DNA of 64,000 nt from CANMIH01 sp049116335 (GCA_049116335.1 JAGDYZ010000008.1:248001-312000), one strand, 5' to 3'; numbered from the stretch's first letter, positions 16,426 to 25,260 are shown. The notes: generated by a model from the sequence alone, not told the origin. Translations and numbers: made by a program.

Positions 16426-17299
16426 GAAAAGTCACCCGCGCCAATAGCCCTTTGTGATCGGACCCTAGACGAGGCTGCGCGGTGACGGAAACCGCAAAAT
16501 GCTCGGGCGTGGCCAAAACATGATCGATCCCCACGGGCAGGCCGATTTTGGGCAGATCAAAGGTATTGACCCAGGCCCCCATCCGGGTGCCGCCAAAGGC
16601 GCGCCCGACCCGGTCCACCGCATGGGACCAGGCCACCGCATTGAAATCCCCTGCCAAAATCACTGGGCCATCGAGTTTTTCGAGGTGTGGCAGGATCTGT
16701 GAAATCTGTGGTGCCTGACCATAGGGCCAGGGCCAGCTGACATGCAGCGAGACAAGCCAGACTGGACCTTTGGGCGTTTCTACTTGCATGCCCGCCAGCC
16801 CATCGCGCGTTGAACAGAACCCTGTACCTTCGATCTTTGGATACCGCGACAAAACCGTTTCCCCTAGATGGGACCGAAACGGGCAGTGCTGCCGGTAGGG
16901 ATAACTTTCGCTCAGTTGATCGACCAAGGCCAGATTGGCAACAGACACCTCCTGAAGCGTCAGGACATCAGGATTAACAGCTGTAACATAGCCTAGCCAA
17001 TCTTCCCCACCCTGACGTTTAAACAGCATGTTGTGCTGCAACAGCGTCAAATCGGCCGAAGACGGATGACGTTCGAGCCCATTCCACGCAGCTTGCCCAA
17101 GAATGATCAGACAGAGACCGGATATCGTCCAGCGAATCCGTCGCGACCACGGGGTCCAGATCACCGTTAGTGCCAAGAGAACCACCAAGGGCAGCCGGAA
17201 CACCGCAAAGCTGTCGCCTGCGGGATGAAACGCCCCTGTGTATCCGACCGCCACCAAAAGCGCCAAAGCCACCACCAGACCGATCACCAAAACGCGCAT
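16412..17299 (-). CDS. Membrane-anchored endonuclease/exonuclease/phosphatase (EEP) family protein
   Basis: A 295-residue protein of the EEP fold (DNase I/exonuclease III/sphingomyelinase superfamily). Residues 1-90 hold about three membrane segments. The catalytic domain follows with LLQHNML (Asn), TLQEVS (metal-binding Glu), LVSLHVSWPW, LAGDFNA (Asp/Asn), GIDHVLAT and GSDHKGL (final Asp-His pair). All hallmark residues are intact, so it is probably an active phosphodiesterase or phosphatase facing the periplasm. It is co-transcribed with the NUDIX gene. ATG 17299 has AAGGTGAG upstream. Confidence 0.85.
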   Translation of the reverse strand: MRVLVIGLVVALALLVAVGYTGAFHPAGDSFAVFRLPLVVLLALTVIWTPWSRRIRWTISGLCLIILGQAAWNGLERHPSSADLTLLQHNMLFKRQGGEDWLGYVTAVNPDVLTLQEVSVANLALVDQLSESYPYRQHCPFRSHLGETVLSRYPKIEGTGFCSTRDGLAGMQVETPKGPVWLVSLHVSWPWPYGQAPQISQILPHLEKLDGPVILAGDFNAVAWSHAVDRVGRAFGGTRMGAWVNTFDLPKIGLPVGIDHVLATPEHFAVSVTAQPRLGSDHKGLLARVTFLDDN

Positions 17300-17406
17300 A
17301 CACTCACCTTCCCGTCAACTCATGGTCACATCACTTGCGCCAAGCACAATGGACGCACATTCTATCAGGCAACCCGAAATTCTTTCTGAACGTCCAAGGA
17401 CTCCTC

Positions 17407-18630
17407 ATGCCCACCGAACGTATCACCTTCGAGGGCCACAGCGGCGCACCTCTTGCCGCGCGGCTTGACCTGCCTGAAGGCCCTCATCTGGCCACAGCTC
17501 TTTTTGCCCATTGTTTCACCTGCGGCAAAGACATTCCGGCGGCGCGGCGGATTGCTGCCAGACTGGCCGCGATGGGAATCGCGGTGCTGCGCTTTGACTT
17601 CACCGGTCTGGGGCATTCCAAAGGCGAGTTTGCGAACACCACGTTCCATTCGAACGTCGATGATCTCAAGGCCGCCGCCGCCTATCTTGCGGGCCGTGGC
17701 ATGGCGCCATCGCTGATCATCGGTCACTCGTTGGGCGGTGCAGCCGTTTTGCGCGCCGCTCCACAGATCGACACGGTCAAGGCCGTGGTGACGCTAGGTG
17801 CGCCCTTTGATCCCGGTCATGTGACCCATAATTTCGCCGATAGCCTCGACAATATTCGCACGGACGGACAGGCTCAGGTCTCGCTTGGCGGGCGCCCCTT
17901 CACCATTGGCCGTGATTTTGTTGAGGATGTTGAGGCAGTCTCACTCGCGGAGAGCATCGGCACCATGAAAAAGGCGCTGCTGGTTTTGCATGCGCCGCTC
18001 GATGACATTGTGGATGTGTCAAACGCCTCAAACATCTTTCTGGCGGCGAAACACCCCAAAAGCTTTGTCACGCTGGATGATGCCGATCACCTGATCACCC
18101 GCGCGGAAGATGCCGAATACGCCGCCGAGGTTATCTCGGCTTGGGCCGGTCGGTATCTTGAGCTGACCCCCCCCGCCCCACCGATTGGTGCACCCGAAGG
18201 CGTTGTGCGGGTTTCGGAGGCCGATGCCGCCGGGTTCCTGCAGGATATCCAAAACGGTCCCCATCACCACGCCGTGGCGGATGAGCCACTGGCCTATGGC
18301 GGGACCAATCAGGGCATGTCTCCCTATGGCTTTGTCGCCTCAGGGCTTGGGGCCTGTACCTCGATGACCATCCGCATGTATGCCCGTCGCAAAGGCTGGC
18401 CGCTGAGCCATGTTGCCGTGGATGTGACCCACGACAAGGTGCATGCGCAGGATGCGGAAACCAGCACAGCCACCCGTATCGACCGCTTTGTGCGCCGTAT
18501 CTGTCTGCAGGGGGATCTCAGCGCTGAGCAGCGTGACCGTTTGTTGGAAATCGCTGATAAATGCCCGGTGCACCGGACCCTCGAACAGGGCGCGAAAATC
18601 GAAACCGAGCTCGCCTGCCCGGTCGACTAG
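17407..18630 (+). CDS. Bifunctional alpha/beta hydrolase - OsmC family protein
   Basis: A 407-residue fusion. Residues 1-260 are an alpha/beta hydrolase with the nucleophile elbow GHSLGG, a late Asp (APLDDIVD) and His (DDADHLI). Residues about 265-407 are an OsmC/Ohr domain with both redox cysteines (LGACTSM and DKCPVHRTL). OsmC proteins reduce organic hydroperoxides, so the fusion may detoxify lipid or ester peroxides; this last point is inference. I chose ATG 17407 rather than earlier in-frame codons from 17170, which lie opposite the EEP gene and have no coding character. A bidirectional terminator follows. Confidence 0.88.
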   Translation: MPTERITFEGHSGAPLAARLDLPEGPHLATALFAHCFTCGKDIPAARRIAARLAAMGIAVLRFDFTGLGHSKGEFANTTFHSNVDDLKAAAAYLAGRGMAPSLIIGHSLGGAAVLRAAPQIDTVKAVVTLGAPFDPGHVTHNFADSLDNIRTDGQAQVSLGGRPFTIGRDFVEDVEAVSLAESIGTMKKALLVLHAPLDDIVDVSNASNIFLAAKHPKSFVTLDDADHLITRAEDAEYAAEVISAWAGRYLELTPPAPPIGAPEGVVRVSEADAAGFLQDIQNGPHHHAVADEPLAYGGTNQGMSPYGFVASGLGACTSMTIRMYARRKGWPLSHVAVDVTHDKVHAQDAETSTATRIDRFVRRICLQGDLSAEQRDRLLEIADKCPVHRTLEQGAKIETELACPVD

Positions 18631-18648
18631 GTCAGTTTGTTACACACA

Positions 18649-18685
18649 AAAACCCGCGCCGTTTCACCAAACGGCGCGGGTTTTC
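18649..18685. terminator. Bidirectional terminator between the hydrolase-OsmC and flavodoxin-like genes
   Basis: A 16-bp perfect stem, AAAACCCGCGCCGTTT with its complement, and a four-base loop (CACC). It carries A-runs on one side and T-runs on the other, as expected for two convergent genes. Confidence 0.92.
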
Positions 18686-18688
18686 TGT

Positions 18689-19267
18689 TTATGCGGCCAA
18701 ACGCTGACGCGCCTGAGCAAATCGGGCAAGACGTTCGCCGTAGTCCCGCGCAGATTCCAGATCGCCGGCGCGTGGGGCCTCTTCTGCCGGGGCATCGGCA
18801 GGTGAAATAGCCATGGCGCCTGCGCTACCCCCTGCCCAGTTGCGATCCTGAGGACCATTGGCCAGCGCGTTTGCAGGTGCCTGGTTCAGCGACACCCAAA
18901 TCATCCCGTGCTGGCCCGCCAAGACGCGGAAATAGTTCAGTGTTTCGCCTTTGTCGCCCACGGCACTGGCAGAGTTGGTGAACCCGCCCGAGATCTTATC
19001 GGCCCAATCGCGCGTGAACCAACGTTTTGAGCTTTCATCCGCAAAGCGTTTGAATTGCCATGGGGCCCCGCCCATATAGGTTGGCCCGCCAAAGACGATG
19101 GCATCGGCTGCATCCAGTGCGGCCCAGGCCTCATCACTGATCACCCCATCTTCTGGGATGGCCCAGAGACGCGCATCACCGGCACGCTGTGCGCCCTCCA
19201 ACACGGCCTCGGCCTGTTTTGCAGTGTGGCCGTAGCCCGAGAAATAAATGATTTCGATAGTTGCCAT
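18689..19267 (-). CDS. Flavodoxin-like NAD(P)H-dependent FMN oxidoreductase (WrbA-like)
   Basis: A 192-residue flavodoxin-fold protein. The FMN phosphate loop is SGYGHTAKQ, near the N-terminus; GGPTYMGGAPWQFKRFADE and the later NSASAVGDKGETL match WrbA-like quinone reductases. The C-terminus has an alanine- and proline-rich stretch before an AARQRL-type helix. ATG 19267 is chosen because AGGAGG is five bases upstream; the GTG just before it is too close. It is divergent from an HxlR-family regulator with GTTAC-type operators between, so it is a likely target of that regulator, as in HxlR systems that sense electrophiles or quinones. Confidence 0.85.
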   Translation of the reverse strand: MATIEIIYFSGYGHTAKQAEAVLEGAQRAGDARLWAIPEDGVISDEAWAALDAADAIVFGGPTYMGGAPWQFKRFADESSKRWFTRDWADKISGGFTNSASAVGDKGETLNYFRVLAGQHGMIWVSLNQAPANALANGPQDRNWAGGSAGAMAISPADAPAEEAPRAGDLESARDYGERLARFAQARQRLAA

Positions 19268-19313
19268 CACGGCCTCCTGATTTTGTCTTGCATCAGCTAG
19301 ATGGCACCATTAC

Positions 19314-19354
19314 TTACAAAAGGTAAGTCGTTACCATTTTGTAACCAGTTACCA
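19314..19354. promoter_or_regulatory. Operator cluster between the flavodoxin-like gene and the HxlR gene
   Basis: Three related inverted repeats are packed in 41 bases: ACTTAC-N5-GTAAGT (19314-19330), GTTAC-N6-GTAAC (19332-19347) and GTAAC-CA-GTTAC (19343-19354). They cover the likely divergent promoters and are most simply read as binding sites of the HxlR regulator encoded at 19376. Confidence 0.7.
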
Positions 19355-19375
19355 AAAGGAAAGTGAGACCTTATC

Positions 19376-19741
19376 ATGTGCACCACCCCAGGAAGCTGCC
19401 CGATGGATCCCGTACTGCGCGTGGTCACCGGCCGATGGACCACCAGCATTTTGTGGCATCTCGTGAGCGAAGGCCCGCTGCGTTTTGGTGAATTGATGGG
19501 ACTCATGCCCGAGATATCGGCCAAGGTCCTGACTGATCGCCTGCGGATGCTGGAGAAAAACGGGCTGGTGCTGCGCACCCAGAAACCAACGATCCCGCCC
19601 GAGGTGAGCTATCAACTGACCAGCGAAGGTCAGGATCTGCACAAGGCCCTTGCCGCCCTCAATCAGGTGGCGATGAAATGGGGGGAGATGGGGTGGAAGC
19701 CCGAGAAAGGATTTCCCGAACCCGCATTAGAGGCGACCTAA
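19376..19741 (+). CDS. HxlR-family winged helix-turn-helix regulator
   Basis: A 121-residue DNA-binding protein with the HxlR pattern: N-terminal CP-containing lead (TTPGSCPMDPVLRVVTGRW), LWHLVSEGPLRFGELM, ISAKVLTDRLRMLEKNGLV and the wing (PPEVSYQLTSEG). Cysteines at residues 2 and 8 recall thiol-sensing members of this family, such as YodB and HypR of Bacillus, but whether they sense anything here is inference. It is divergent from a flavodoxin-like oxidoreductase, and the shared intergenic region carries three inverted repeats. The stop codon lies in a 9-bp inverted repeat (19739-19747/19769-19777) that also covers the convergent PilZ stop. Confidence 0.9.
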   Translation: MCTTPGSCPMDPVLRVVTGRWTTSILWHLVSEGPLRFGELMGLMPEISAKVLTDRLRMLEKNGLVLRTQKPTIPPEVSYQLTSEGQDLHKALAALNQVAMKWGEMGWKPEKGFPEPALEAT

Positions 19742-19774
19742 AGCATCGGTCGCCCTATATGGTATGAGGATGCT

Positions 19775-20116
19775 TTATAGCTCATCCGACATATGGTCGA
19801 TGAGCTGTTCTTCCAGTTTGGCCTGACCAGCTTCATCAAGCGTAAATTCTACTCCGGCCTGCCCCGGCGCAATCCACCGCAACACCGCCTCGAACTGCCC
19901 CAAGCCTTCGATGTTGACCACCGTGTTGAGGCCCGTCTCAAACGGGCGCTGTTCGGTGCTGAACTCAAGCCGGGCCCCTTTTGCAGACAGATCGGACACC
20001 CAACCGGGCACCACATTTCCTTGGATCTCAAAGAAACAGGGCATGTTGGTGACAAAGCGCTCGCGGCTACGTGCCTCGACACCGTTTTTCGGAAAGTTGT
20101 GTTTTGTGTTTGCCAT
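19775..20116 (-). CDS. PilZ domain protein (c-di-GMP receptor candidate)
   Basis: A 113-residue single-domain PilZ protein. The two c-di-GMP-binding motifs are present: an arginine-rich RSRERF near residue 16, and DLSAKGARLEF, which fits the D/NxSxxG consensus. A single-domain PilZ acts as an adaptor that changes a partner's activity when c-di-GMP is high; the partner is not evident here. I chose ATG 20116 (MANTKHNF) over an upstream in-frame start at 20170 because GGTAGG lies just before it. A diguanylate cyclase with an inhibitory site is encoded 20 kb away in the window. Confidence 0.88.
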   Translation of the reverse strand: MANTKHNFPKNGVEARSRERFVTNMPCFFEIQGNVVPGWVSDLSAKGARLEFSTEQRPFETGLNTVVNIEGLGQFEAVLRWIAPGQAGVEFTLDEAGQAKLEEQLIDHMSDEL

Positions 20117-20211
20117 TCTGCCTACCGATAAAGGGGATTTCCTACTCGCACAGGACATCCATAACACCATAAATTTTACAGCCCGTTACCCGGTAAAATG
20201 CATCCTAGTTT

Positions 20212-20898
20212 TCACTGGCGATGTGTCTCACAGGTTTCGCGCCTCATAAAGGCAAGCAGCCCGGTGGTTTCATCCTCTTGAAACCGTTCACCAGTCACGT
20301 CCAGCGTTTGAATGCGATCCGATCGAAAGGTCCGGAAATCGGCCTTGAGCTCACACCATCCCGAGACCATCCAACCATCCACAAGATCCCAGATCACCAA
20401 GGGGCGCAGGCGACGCTGGGAGGCTTCGCCCTGCGCATTGCAATAGCTGATCTCCACGATCTGCTGCTGACGAATGGCCGTTCGCATGGCACCTAGCCGC
20501 GCCGTCTCGCCCTTTTTGGGGTGCAGATTGTAATAGGGCGCATGGCTGAGCCGCCGTTCCTCAGGATCGGGCAGTCCAGCCTGCAATTTCGCCCGCGCCT
20601 CCTGCGCCGCGGCGATCAACGCAGGATCCCCCGTGCGCTCCACGAACGACAGCCCAACCGCCAGCGCTTCGATCTGATCATGGGTGAAGGTCATGCTGGG
20701 CAGATCAAACCCCGGGCGCAGGACATACCCCACGCCCGCTTCGCCCTCGATTGGCAGACCCGAGGCCTGAAGATGAGCAATGTCGCGGTAGATTGTGCTG
20801 ACGCTGACTTCGAAATGCGCGGCAAGGTCTTGAGATCTACTCAGATCCCGCGCGCGCATCTCATTGACCAGACGGAATAATCTTTCGGCACGACGCAT
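20212..20898 (-). CDS. YafY-type HTH/WYL-domain transcriptional regulator
   Basis: A 228-residue DeoR-like regulator. The N-terminal winged helix is MRRAERLFRLVNEMRARDLS with recognition helix VSVSTIYRDIAHLQASG; the C-terminal half is a WYL-type ligand domain, with the sequence ISYCNAQGEASQRRLRPLVIWDLVDGWMV matching the class although the W-Y-L triad itself is changed. An upstream extension to 20979 would overlap the RidA gene stop, so ATG 20898 is preferred. It follows ridA on the same strand and was probably co-transcribed with it. Ligand unknown. Confidence 0.88.
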   Translation of the reverse strand: MRRAERLFRLVNEMRARDLSRSQDLAAHFEVSVSTIYRDIAHLQASGLPIEGEAGVGYVLRPGFDLPSMTFTHDQIEALAVGLSFVERTGDPALIAAAQEARAKLQAGLPDPEERRLSHAPYYNLHPKKGETARLGAMRTAIRQQQIVEISYCNAQGEASQRRLRPLVIWDLVDGWMVSGWCELKADFRTFRSDRIQTLDVTGERFQEDETTGLLAFMRRETCETHRQ

Positions 20899-20953
20899 TT
20901 CAGGATCATCCGTTTTCTTCAGGGCTTGGGGTATGGCGCACAAAAGCGCGGGA

Positions 20954-21352
20954 TCAGGCGGCCATGGCCACCGCTTCAATCTCGAACATCAGTCCCGGAA
21001 GTGCAAGCCGCGACACCCCCAGCAGGGTCATGGGTGGAGCGACACCCGCTGCACCAAAGGTCATCCCCATCAGATCGAAGTTCTGTAAGGCCGCATCGAC
21101 ATCTGTGGCATAGACACCAAGCCGGACGACATGTTCAACCCCCATATCGGCCTCTGCCAGTACCGCCTTGAGATTGTCCAGCGCCAGCGCGATCTGCGCC
21201 CGCATATCCCCGGCATGTTGCGGCGCGCCTGTGGCATCCACCGAAGTTTGCCCGGCGCAGATCACCTGACGCGTCGCGCCTTCGATGGTTTCTGCCTGAT
21301 TGTAGCCAAGCTTGAGCGACCAATCCCATGGGTTCACGGCTGTGCGTTTCAT
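20954..21352 (-). CDS. RidA family protein
   Basis: A 132-residue member of the RidA/YjgF/Rid family. Archetypal RidA hydrolyses reactive imines and enamines made by PLP enzymes. Here the conserved arginine of the active site is in the VVRLGVYATDVDAALQ region, while the C-terminal LPGLMFEIEAVAMA matches the family end block. The sequence differs enough from RidA itself (WDWSLKLGYNQAETIEG lead) to be one of the divergent Rid subgroups (Rid1-7), whose substrates are mostly unknown. The gene precedes the WYL regulator by 55 bases. Confidence 0.85.
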   Translation of the reverse strand: MKRTAVNPWDWSLKLGYNQAETIEGATRQVICAGQTSVDATGAPQHAGDMRAQIALALDNLKAVLAEADMGVEHVVRLGVYATDVDAALQNFDLMGMTFGAAGVAPPMTLLGVSRLALPGLMFEIEAVAMAA

Positions 21353-21440
21353 ATGTCTTTGTTCCTCAACAGTGTGTGTGAGGCTCTTTCATCACAAGGC
21401 TCCTCTCACCGTGGTGACAGGAGAGCCGCATCCCGCGCAA

Positions 21441-21472
21441 AGAAAAACCCCGCCCGGTGGAACCGGATGGGG
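21441..21472 (-). terminator. Terminator of pntAB
   Basis: On the minus strand, GGGG(AT)CCGGT pairs with ACCGG(GC)GGGG-like arms (5-bp inner stem, 4-bp outer stem, 2x2 internal mismatch, TCC loop) followed by TTTTTC, about 30 bases after pntB. Confidence 0.75.
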
Positions 21473-21500
21473 CCATTTTTCTATTGATGCAAGAACTGCC

Positions 21501-22946
21501 TTACGAAATGCGGGTCAGCAGATCGTCGAGCGATTTCTTGGCGTCACCATAGAACATGCGGGTGTTCTCTTTGTAGAACAGCGGGTTCTCGATACCGGAG
21601 TAACCGGTGCCCTGACCGCGTTTTGAGACAAACACCTGTTTCGCTTTCCAGCACTCCAGAACCGGCATCCCGGCGATAGGCGAGTTCGGATCTTCCTGTG
21701 CCGCCGGGTTCACGATGTCATTGGAGCCAATCACAATCGCCACGTCGGTTTCTGGGAAGTCGTCGTTGATCTCGTCCATTTCCAGCACAATGTCATAGGG
21801 CACCTTGGCCTCGGCCAAAAGCACGTTCATATGCCCCGGCAGACGCCCGGCAACGGGGTGAATTGCAAAACGCACCTCTTTGCCTTTGGCCCGCAGACGG
21901 CGGGTCAGCTCCGCCACATTCTGCTGTGCCTGCGCCACGGCCATACCATAGCCCGGAATGATGACCACGCTGTCGGCCTCATCCAGAGCACTGGCCACAC
22001 CATCGGCGTCGATGGCGATCTGTTCGCCTTCCACTTCCATGGCCGGCCCTGTTGCGCCGCCAAAGCCGCCCAGGATCACGCTGACAAACGAACGGTTCAT
22101 CGCCTTACACATGATGTAGCTGAGGATCGCACCGGAAGAGCCAACAAGCGCCCCCACAACAATCAACAAGTCATTGCCAAGCGAGAAGCCAATCGCGGCC
22201 GCAGCCCAACCCGAATACGAGTTCAGCATCGACACCACCACAGGCATGTCGGCACCGCCGATGCCCATGATCAGGTGATAACCAATGAAGAAGGCCAGCG
22301 CCGACATCAGCAGCAGCGTCCAACCGCCACCCGTGCTCATGTAAATGGCCAGCAGGATCAGCGAGCCGATACCGGCACCCGCATTCAGCAGGTGACCACC
22401 CGGAAACTTGGTCGCCGCCGACGTCAGGCGACCTGACAGTTTGCCATAAGCCACAACGGAGCCGGTGAAAGTGATCGCGCCGATGAAGACACCGAGGAAG
22501 ACCTCAACCTTCAGAATGCCGATCTCAACCCCAGATTTATGCGAAACTTTGGCCGCAAAACCTTTGAGCGCATCCAAACCTGCCTGATCCCCGGCTGCCT
22601 GCAACGCACCAACCGAGTTCATCACCAGTTCAGCGTTATAACCGACAAACACAGCCGCCAGACCAACCAGCGCGTGCATGCCTGCAACAAGCTCAGGCAT
22701 CTGTGTCATCTCGACCTTGGTTGCAAGCATATAGCCAATGGCGCCTCCCCCCGCGATCAGGATCAGCGACAAGAGCCACAACCCCGACCCCGGACCGATC
22801 AGGGTCGCAGCAACCGCCAGACCCATTCCAACGATGCCATACCAAACCGCGCGCTTTGCGCTTTCCTGACCGCTCAGGCCACCCAGCGACAGAATGAAGA
22901 GAACAGCCGCAACCACATAGGCTGCTGTGGTAAATCCATAATCCAT
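21501..22946 (-). CDS. pntB: NAD(P) transhydrogenase subunit beta
   Basis: Proton-pumping transhydrogenase subunit that carries part of the membrane channel (about nine hydrophobic segments in residues 1-280) and the NADP(H)-binding domain III. The latter has the characteristic VIIPGYGMAVAQAQQ phosphate-binding loop, GHMNVLLAEAKVPYD and VIGSNDIVNPAAQEDPNSPI. At 481 residues it is full length. With PntA it makes NADPH from NADH at the expense of the proton gradient. It starts 13 bases after pntA. A terminator follows. Confidence 0.97.
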   Translation of the reverse strand: MDYGFTTAAYVVAAVLFILSLGGLSGQESAKRAVWYGIVGMGLAVAATLIGPGSGLWLLSLILIAGGGAIGYMLATKVEMTQMPELVAGMHALVGLAAVFVGYNAELVMNSVGALQAAGDQAGLDALKGFAAKVSHKSGVEIGILKVEVFLGVFIGAITFTGSVVAYGKLSGRLTSAATKFPGGHLLNAGAGIGSLILLAIYMSTGGGWTLLLMSALAFFIGYHLIMGIGGADMPVVVSMLNSYSGWAAAAIGFSLGNDLLIVVGALVGSSGAILSYIMCKAMNRSFVSVILGGFGGATGPAMEVEGEQIAIDADGVASALDEADSVVIIPGYGMAVAQAQQNVAELTRRLRAKGKEVRFAIHPVAGRLPGHMNVLLAEAKVPYDIVLEMDEINDDFPETDVAIVIGSNDIVNPAAQEDPNSPIAGMPVLECWKAKQVFVSKRGQGTGYSGIENPLFYKENTRMFYGDAKKSLDDLLTRIS

Positions 22947-22959
22947 AGTCCCTGCCCCC

Positions 22960-24531
22960 TTACGATTTCTGGAACATGGCGAGCATGCGCCGTGTCACGA
23001 GGAAGCCACCAAAGATATTGATCCCGGCAAAAAAGACCGAGATGGCAGCAAGGATAACGACCAGCGCTCCGCCCGAGCCGATTTGCATCAGCGCGCCCAG
23101 AATGATGATCGAGGAAATGGCATTGGTCACCGCCATCAGCGGCGTGTGCAGTGAATGCGACACGTTCCAGATGACCTGGAAGCCGACAAAGACCGACAGA
23201 ACAAACACAATGAAGTGCTGCATAAAGCTTGCCGGTGCAATCAGGCCAACACCCAGGATCACAGCCGCGCCCACCGCCAGCAGGGTGACCTGCTGTTTGG
23301 TCTGCGCTTTGAAGGCGGCAACCTCTTGGGCGCGTTTCTCTTCCGGGGTCAGTTCCGGCACCACCTCTTTGGGTTTGGCAGCAATCGCCTTCACCTTGGG
23401 CGGGGGCGGCGGGAAGGTAATCTCGCCCTGATAGGCCACAGTGGCACCACGGATGACGTCATCTTCCATGTCATGATTGACCTGACCGTCTTTTTCAGGC
23501 GTCAAATCGGTCATCATGTGACGGATGTTGGTGGCATAAAGCGTTGAAGACTGCGCTGCCATCCGGCTGGGGAAGTCGGTATAGCCGATGATGGTTACAC
23601 CATTGTCGGTGACCACCTTCTCGTCCATCACGGTGCCTTCGGCGTTGCCGCCTTTTTCCGCCGCTAGGTCAACAATGACCGAACCCGGCTTCATGGCGGC
23701 GATCATGTCCGCCAGCCAAAGCTTTGGGGCTTCGCGGTTGGGGATCAGCGCCGTGGTGATGACAATGTCGATCTCCGGGGCAAGCTCACGGAACTTGGCC
23801 AGCTGCGCTTCACGGAACTCTGGGCTGGACACAGCCGCATAACCGCCGGTGGCGGCACCGTCTTGTTGGTCTTCTTCAAAGTCGAGATAGACAAACTCGG
23901 CACCCATCGATTCGACCTGTTCCGCCACTTCGGGACGCACGTCGAAGGCATAGGTGATGGCCCCGAGCGAGGTCGAGGTGCCAATCGCGGCAAGACCGGC
24001 CACACCGGCGCCCACAACCAGAACCTTGGCAGGGGGCACTTTACCGGCGGCTGTCACCTGTCCGGTGAAGAAGCGGCCAAAGTTGTTGCCAGCTTCGATC
24101 ACAGCACGGTAGCCTGCGATATTGGCCATGGACGACAGCGCGTCCATCTTCTGGGCCCGGCTGATCCGTGGCACCATTTCCATGGCAATGACATTGGCCC
24201 CTTTGGCCTTTGCCAGTTCCAATCCCTCGTCATTGCCGCCCGGATTGAAGAACGTGATCAACGTCTTCTCCGGTGTCAGGCGCTCCAGCTCGTCATTAAG
24301 CGGGATACGCACCTTGGCAATGATGTCGCTTTCGGACCAGAGAGCATCAGCGCTGTCCACCACCGTCACACCGGCATCTGCATAGTCCGCATCGGCAAAT
24401 CCTGCCGCCTGACCTGCTCCGGTTTCGATGGCGCAATCATATCCCAGCTTTTGCAGCTGGCGCGCCGAGTCGGGTGTCATCGCAACGCGATTCTCTCCCG
24501 CCTCTAGTTCCTTTGGCGTTCCTATCTTCAC
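22960..24531 (-). CDS. pntA: NAD(P) transhydrogenase subunit alpha (fused PntAA-PntAB form)
   Basis: A 523-residue protein. Residues 1-370 form the soluble NAD(H) domain I (MKIGTPKELEAGENRVAMTP, the VVGAGVAGLAAIGTSTSLGA fingerprint and the mobile loop near GYTDFPSRMAAQSS). A proline-rich linker and four membrane segments follow (about 400-523). In Rhodospirillum rubrum these parts are two polypeptides; here they are one, as in Escherichia coli. GTG 24531 is the start, with GGGGAA upstream. It forms the pntAB operon with the next gene. Confidence 0.96.
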   Translation of the reverse strand: MKIGTPKELEAGENRVAMTPDSARQLQKLGYDCAIETGAGQAAGFADADYADAGVTVVDSADALWSESDIIAKVRIPLNDELERLTPEKTLITFFNPGGNDEGLELAKAKGANVIAMEMVPRISRAQKMDALSSMANIAGYRAVIEAGNNFGRFFTGQVTAAGKVPPAKVLVVGAGVAGLAAIGTSTSLGAITYAFDVRPEVAEQVESMGAEFVYLDFEEDQQDGAATGGYAAVSSPEFREAQLAKFRELAPEIDIVITTALIPNREAPKLWLADMIAAMKPGSVIVDLAAEKGGNAEGTVMDEKVVTDNGVTIIGYTDFPSRMAAQSSTLYATNIRHMMTDLTPEKDGQVNHDMEDDVIRGATVAYQGEITFPPPPPKVKAIAAKPKEVVPELTPEEKRAQEVAAFKAQTKQQVTLLAVGAAVILGVGLIAPASFMQHFIVFVLSVFVGFQVIWNVSHSLHTPLMAVTNAISSIIILGALMQIGSGGALVVILAAISVFFAGINIFGGFLVTRRMLAMFQKS

Positions 24532-24656
24532 GATATTCCCCTTTGTTCAGGTACTCCTACGCCCCTGATGAGGCGTTAATTCGCAATTTGGCCCGCGTCA
24601 GCAGGCCGCCGCAGCGACGGGCGGCGTGGGGCTGTAAATCACAGCCATCACCTCGG

Positions 24657-25106
24657 TTAAAGCCATCGTCGTGTTTGTTGCGCGTAGCGTGTAAATTCGG
24701 CAACAAACTTGCGCTTCAAATTCCCCTCTTCCTTCTCAATAAAGCGTTTTTCCAACACCCAGATGAAGATGGGGATCAAAGGCAGCGCAAGCACCGCGTC
24801 CCAAAACAGGATAAACCCGGTCAGGATGAAAACATCACCCAAATAGATTGGGTTGCGACTTCGTTTGAAAATACCGCTGGTCACCAGACGCGCGGCACTT
24901 TGATGAGGCATGATCGTGGTCTGCATGCGGCGCATCTCAAACACCGCCAGAGCAGCGAGGATGACGCCACCCCCAACCAAAAGACCGCCCAGAAGATCGG
25001 CCCAGACCGGCCCAAAGCTCAGCCCCATGGACAGGGATGTCTTTTGCCACCACGCCACGCCCAGCGCCGCAATCAGCCAAACCGGCGGCAGATCAATCCA
25101 TTTCAT
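24657..25106 (-). CDS. Isoprenylcysteine carboxyl methyltransferase-like membrane protein
   Basis: A 149-residue membrane protein with about four hydrophobic segments. It has the signature of the ICMT/PEMT superfamily, SGIFKRSRNPIYLGDVFILTG, followed by EKRFIEKEEG near the C-terminus, where the glutamate-rich part contributes to S-adenosylmethionine binding. Bacterial members methylate lipids, quinone precursors or unknown substrates. The gene stands upstream of pntA on the same strand, with a 125-base gap, so it may be in the same transcript, but nothing functional links them. Confidence 0.8.
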   Translation of the reverse strand: MKWIDLPPVWLIAALGVAWWQKTSLSMGLSFGPVWADLLGGLLVGGGVILAALAVFEMRRMQTTIMPHQSAARLVTSGIFKRSRNPIYLGDVFILTGFILFWDAVLALPLIPIFIWVLEKRFIEKEEGNLKRKFVAEFTRYAQQTRRWL

Positions 25107-25260
25107 GTCATGTCCCCAATTGGCAGCGGTCGCGCGCAGTGGCCCGACGGTGAACAGTTGTTTAACAGTTAGGGATGCGGATGGGGCATACTCAATGACC
25201 CAATTGTCGCAATCACAGATTTTTCAGGTCAAAATCGGAAAGCGTGAGCCTAAAGGCACG

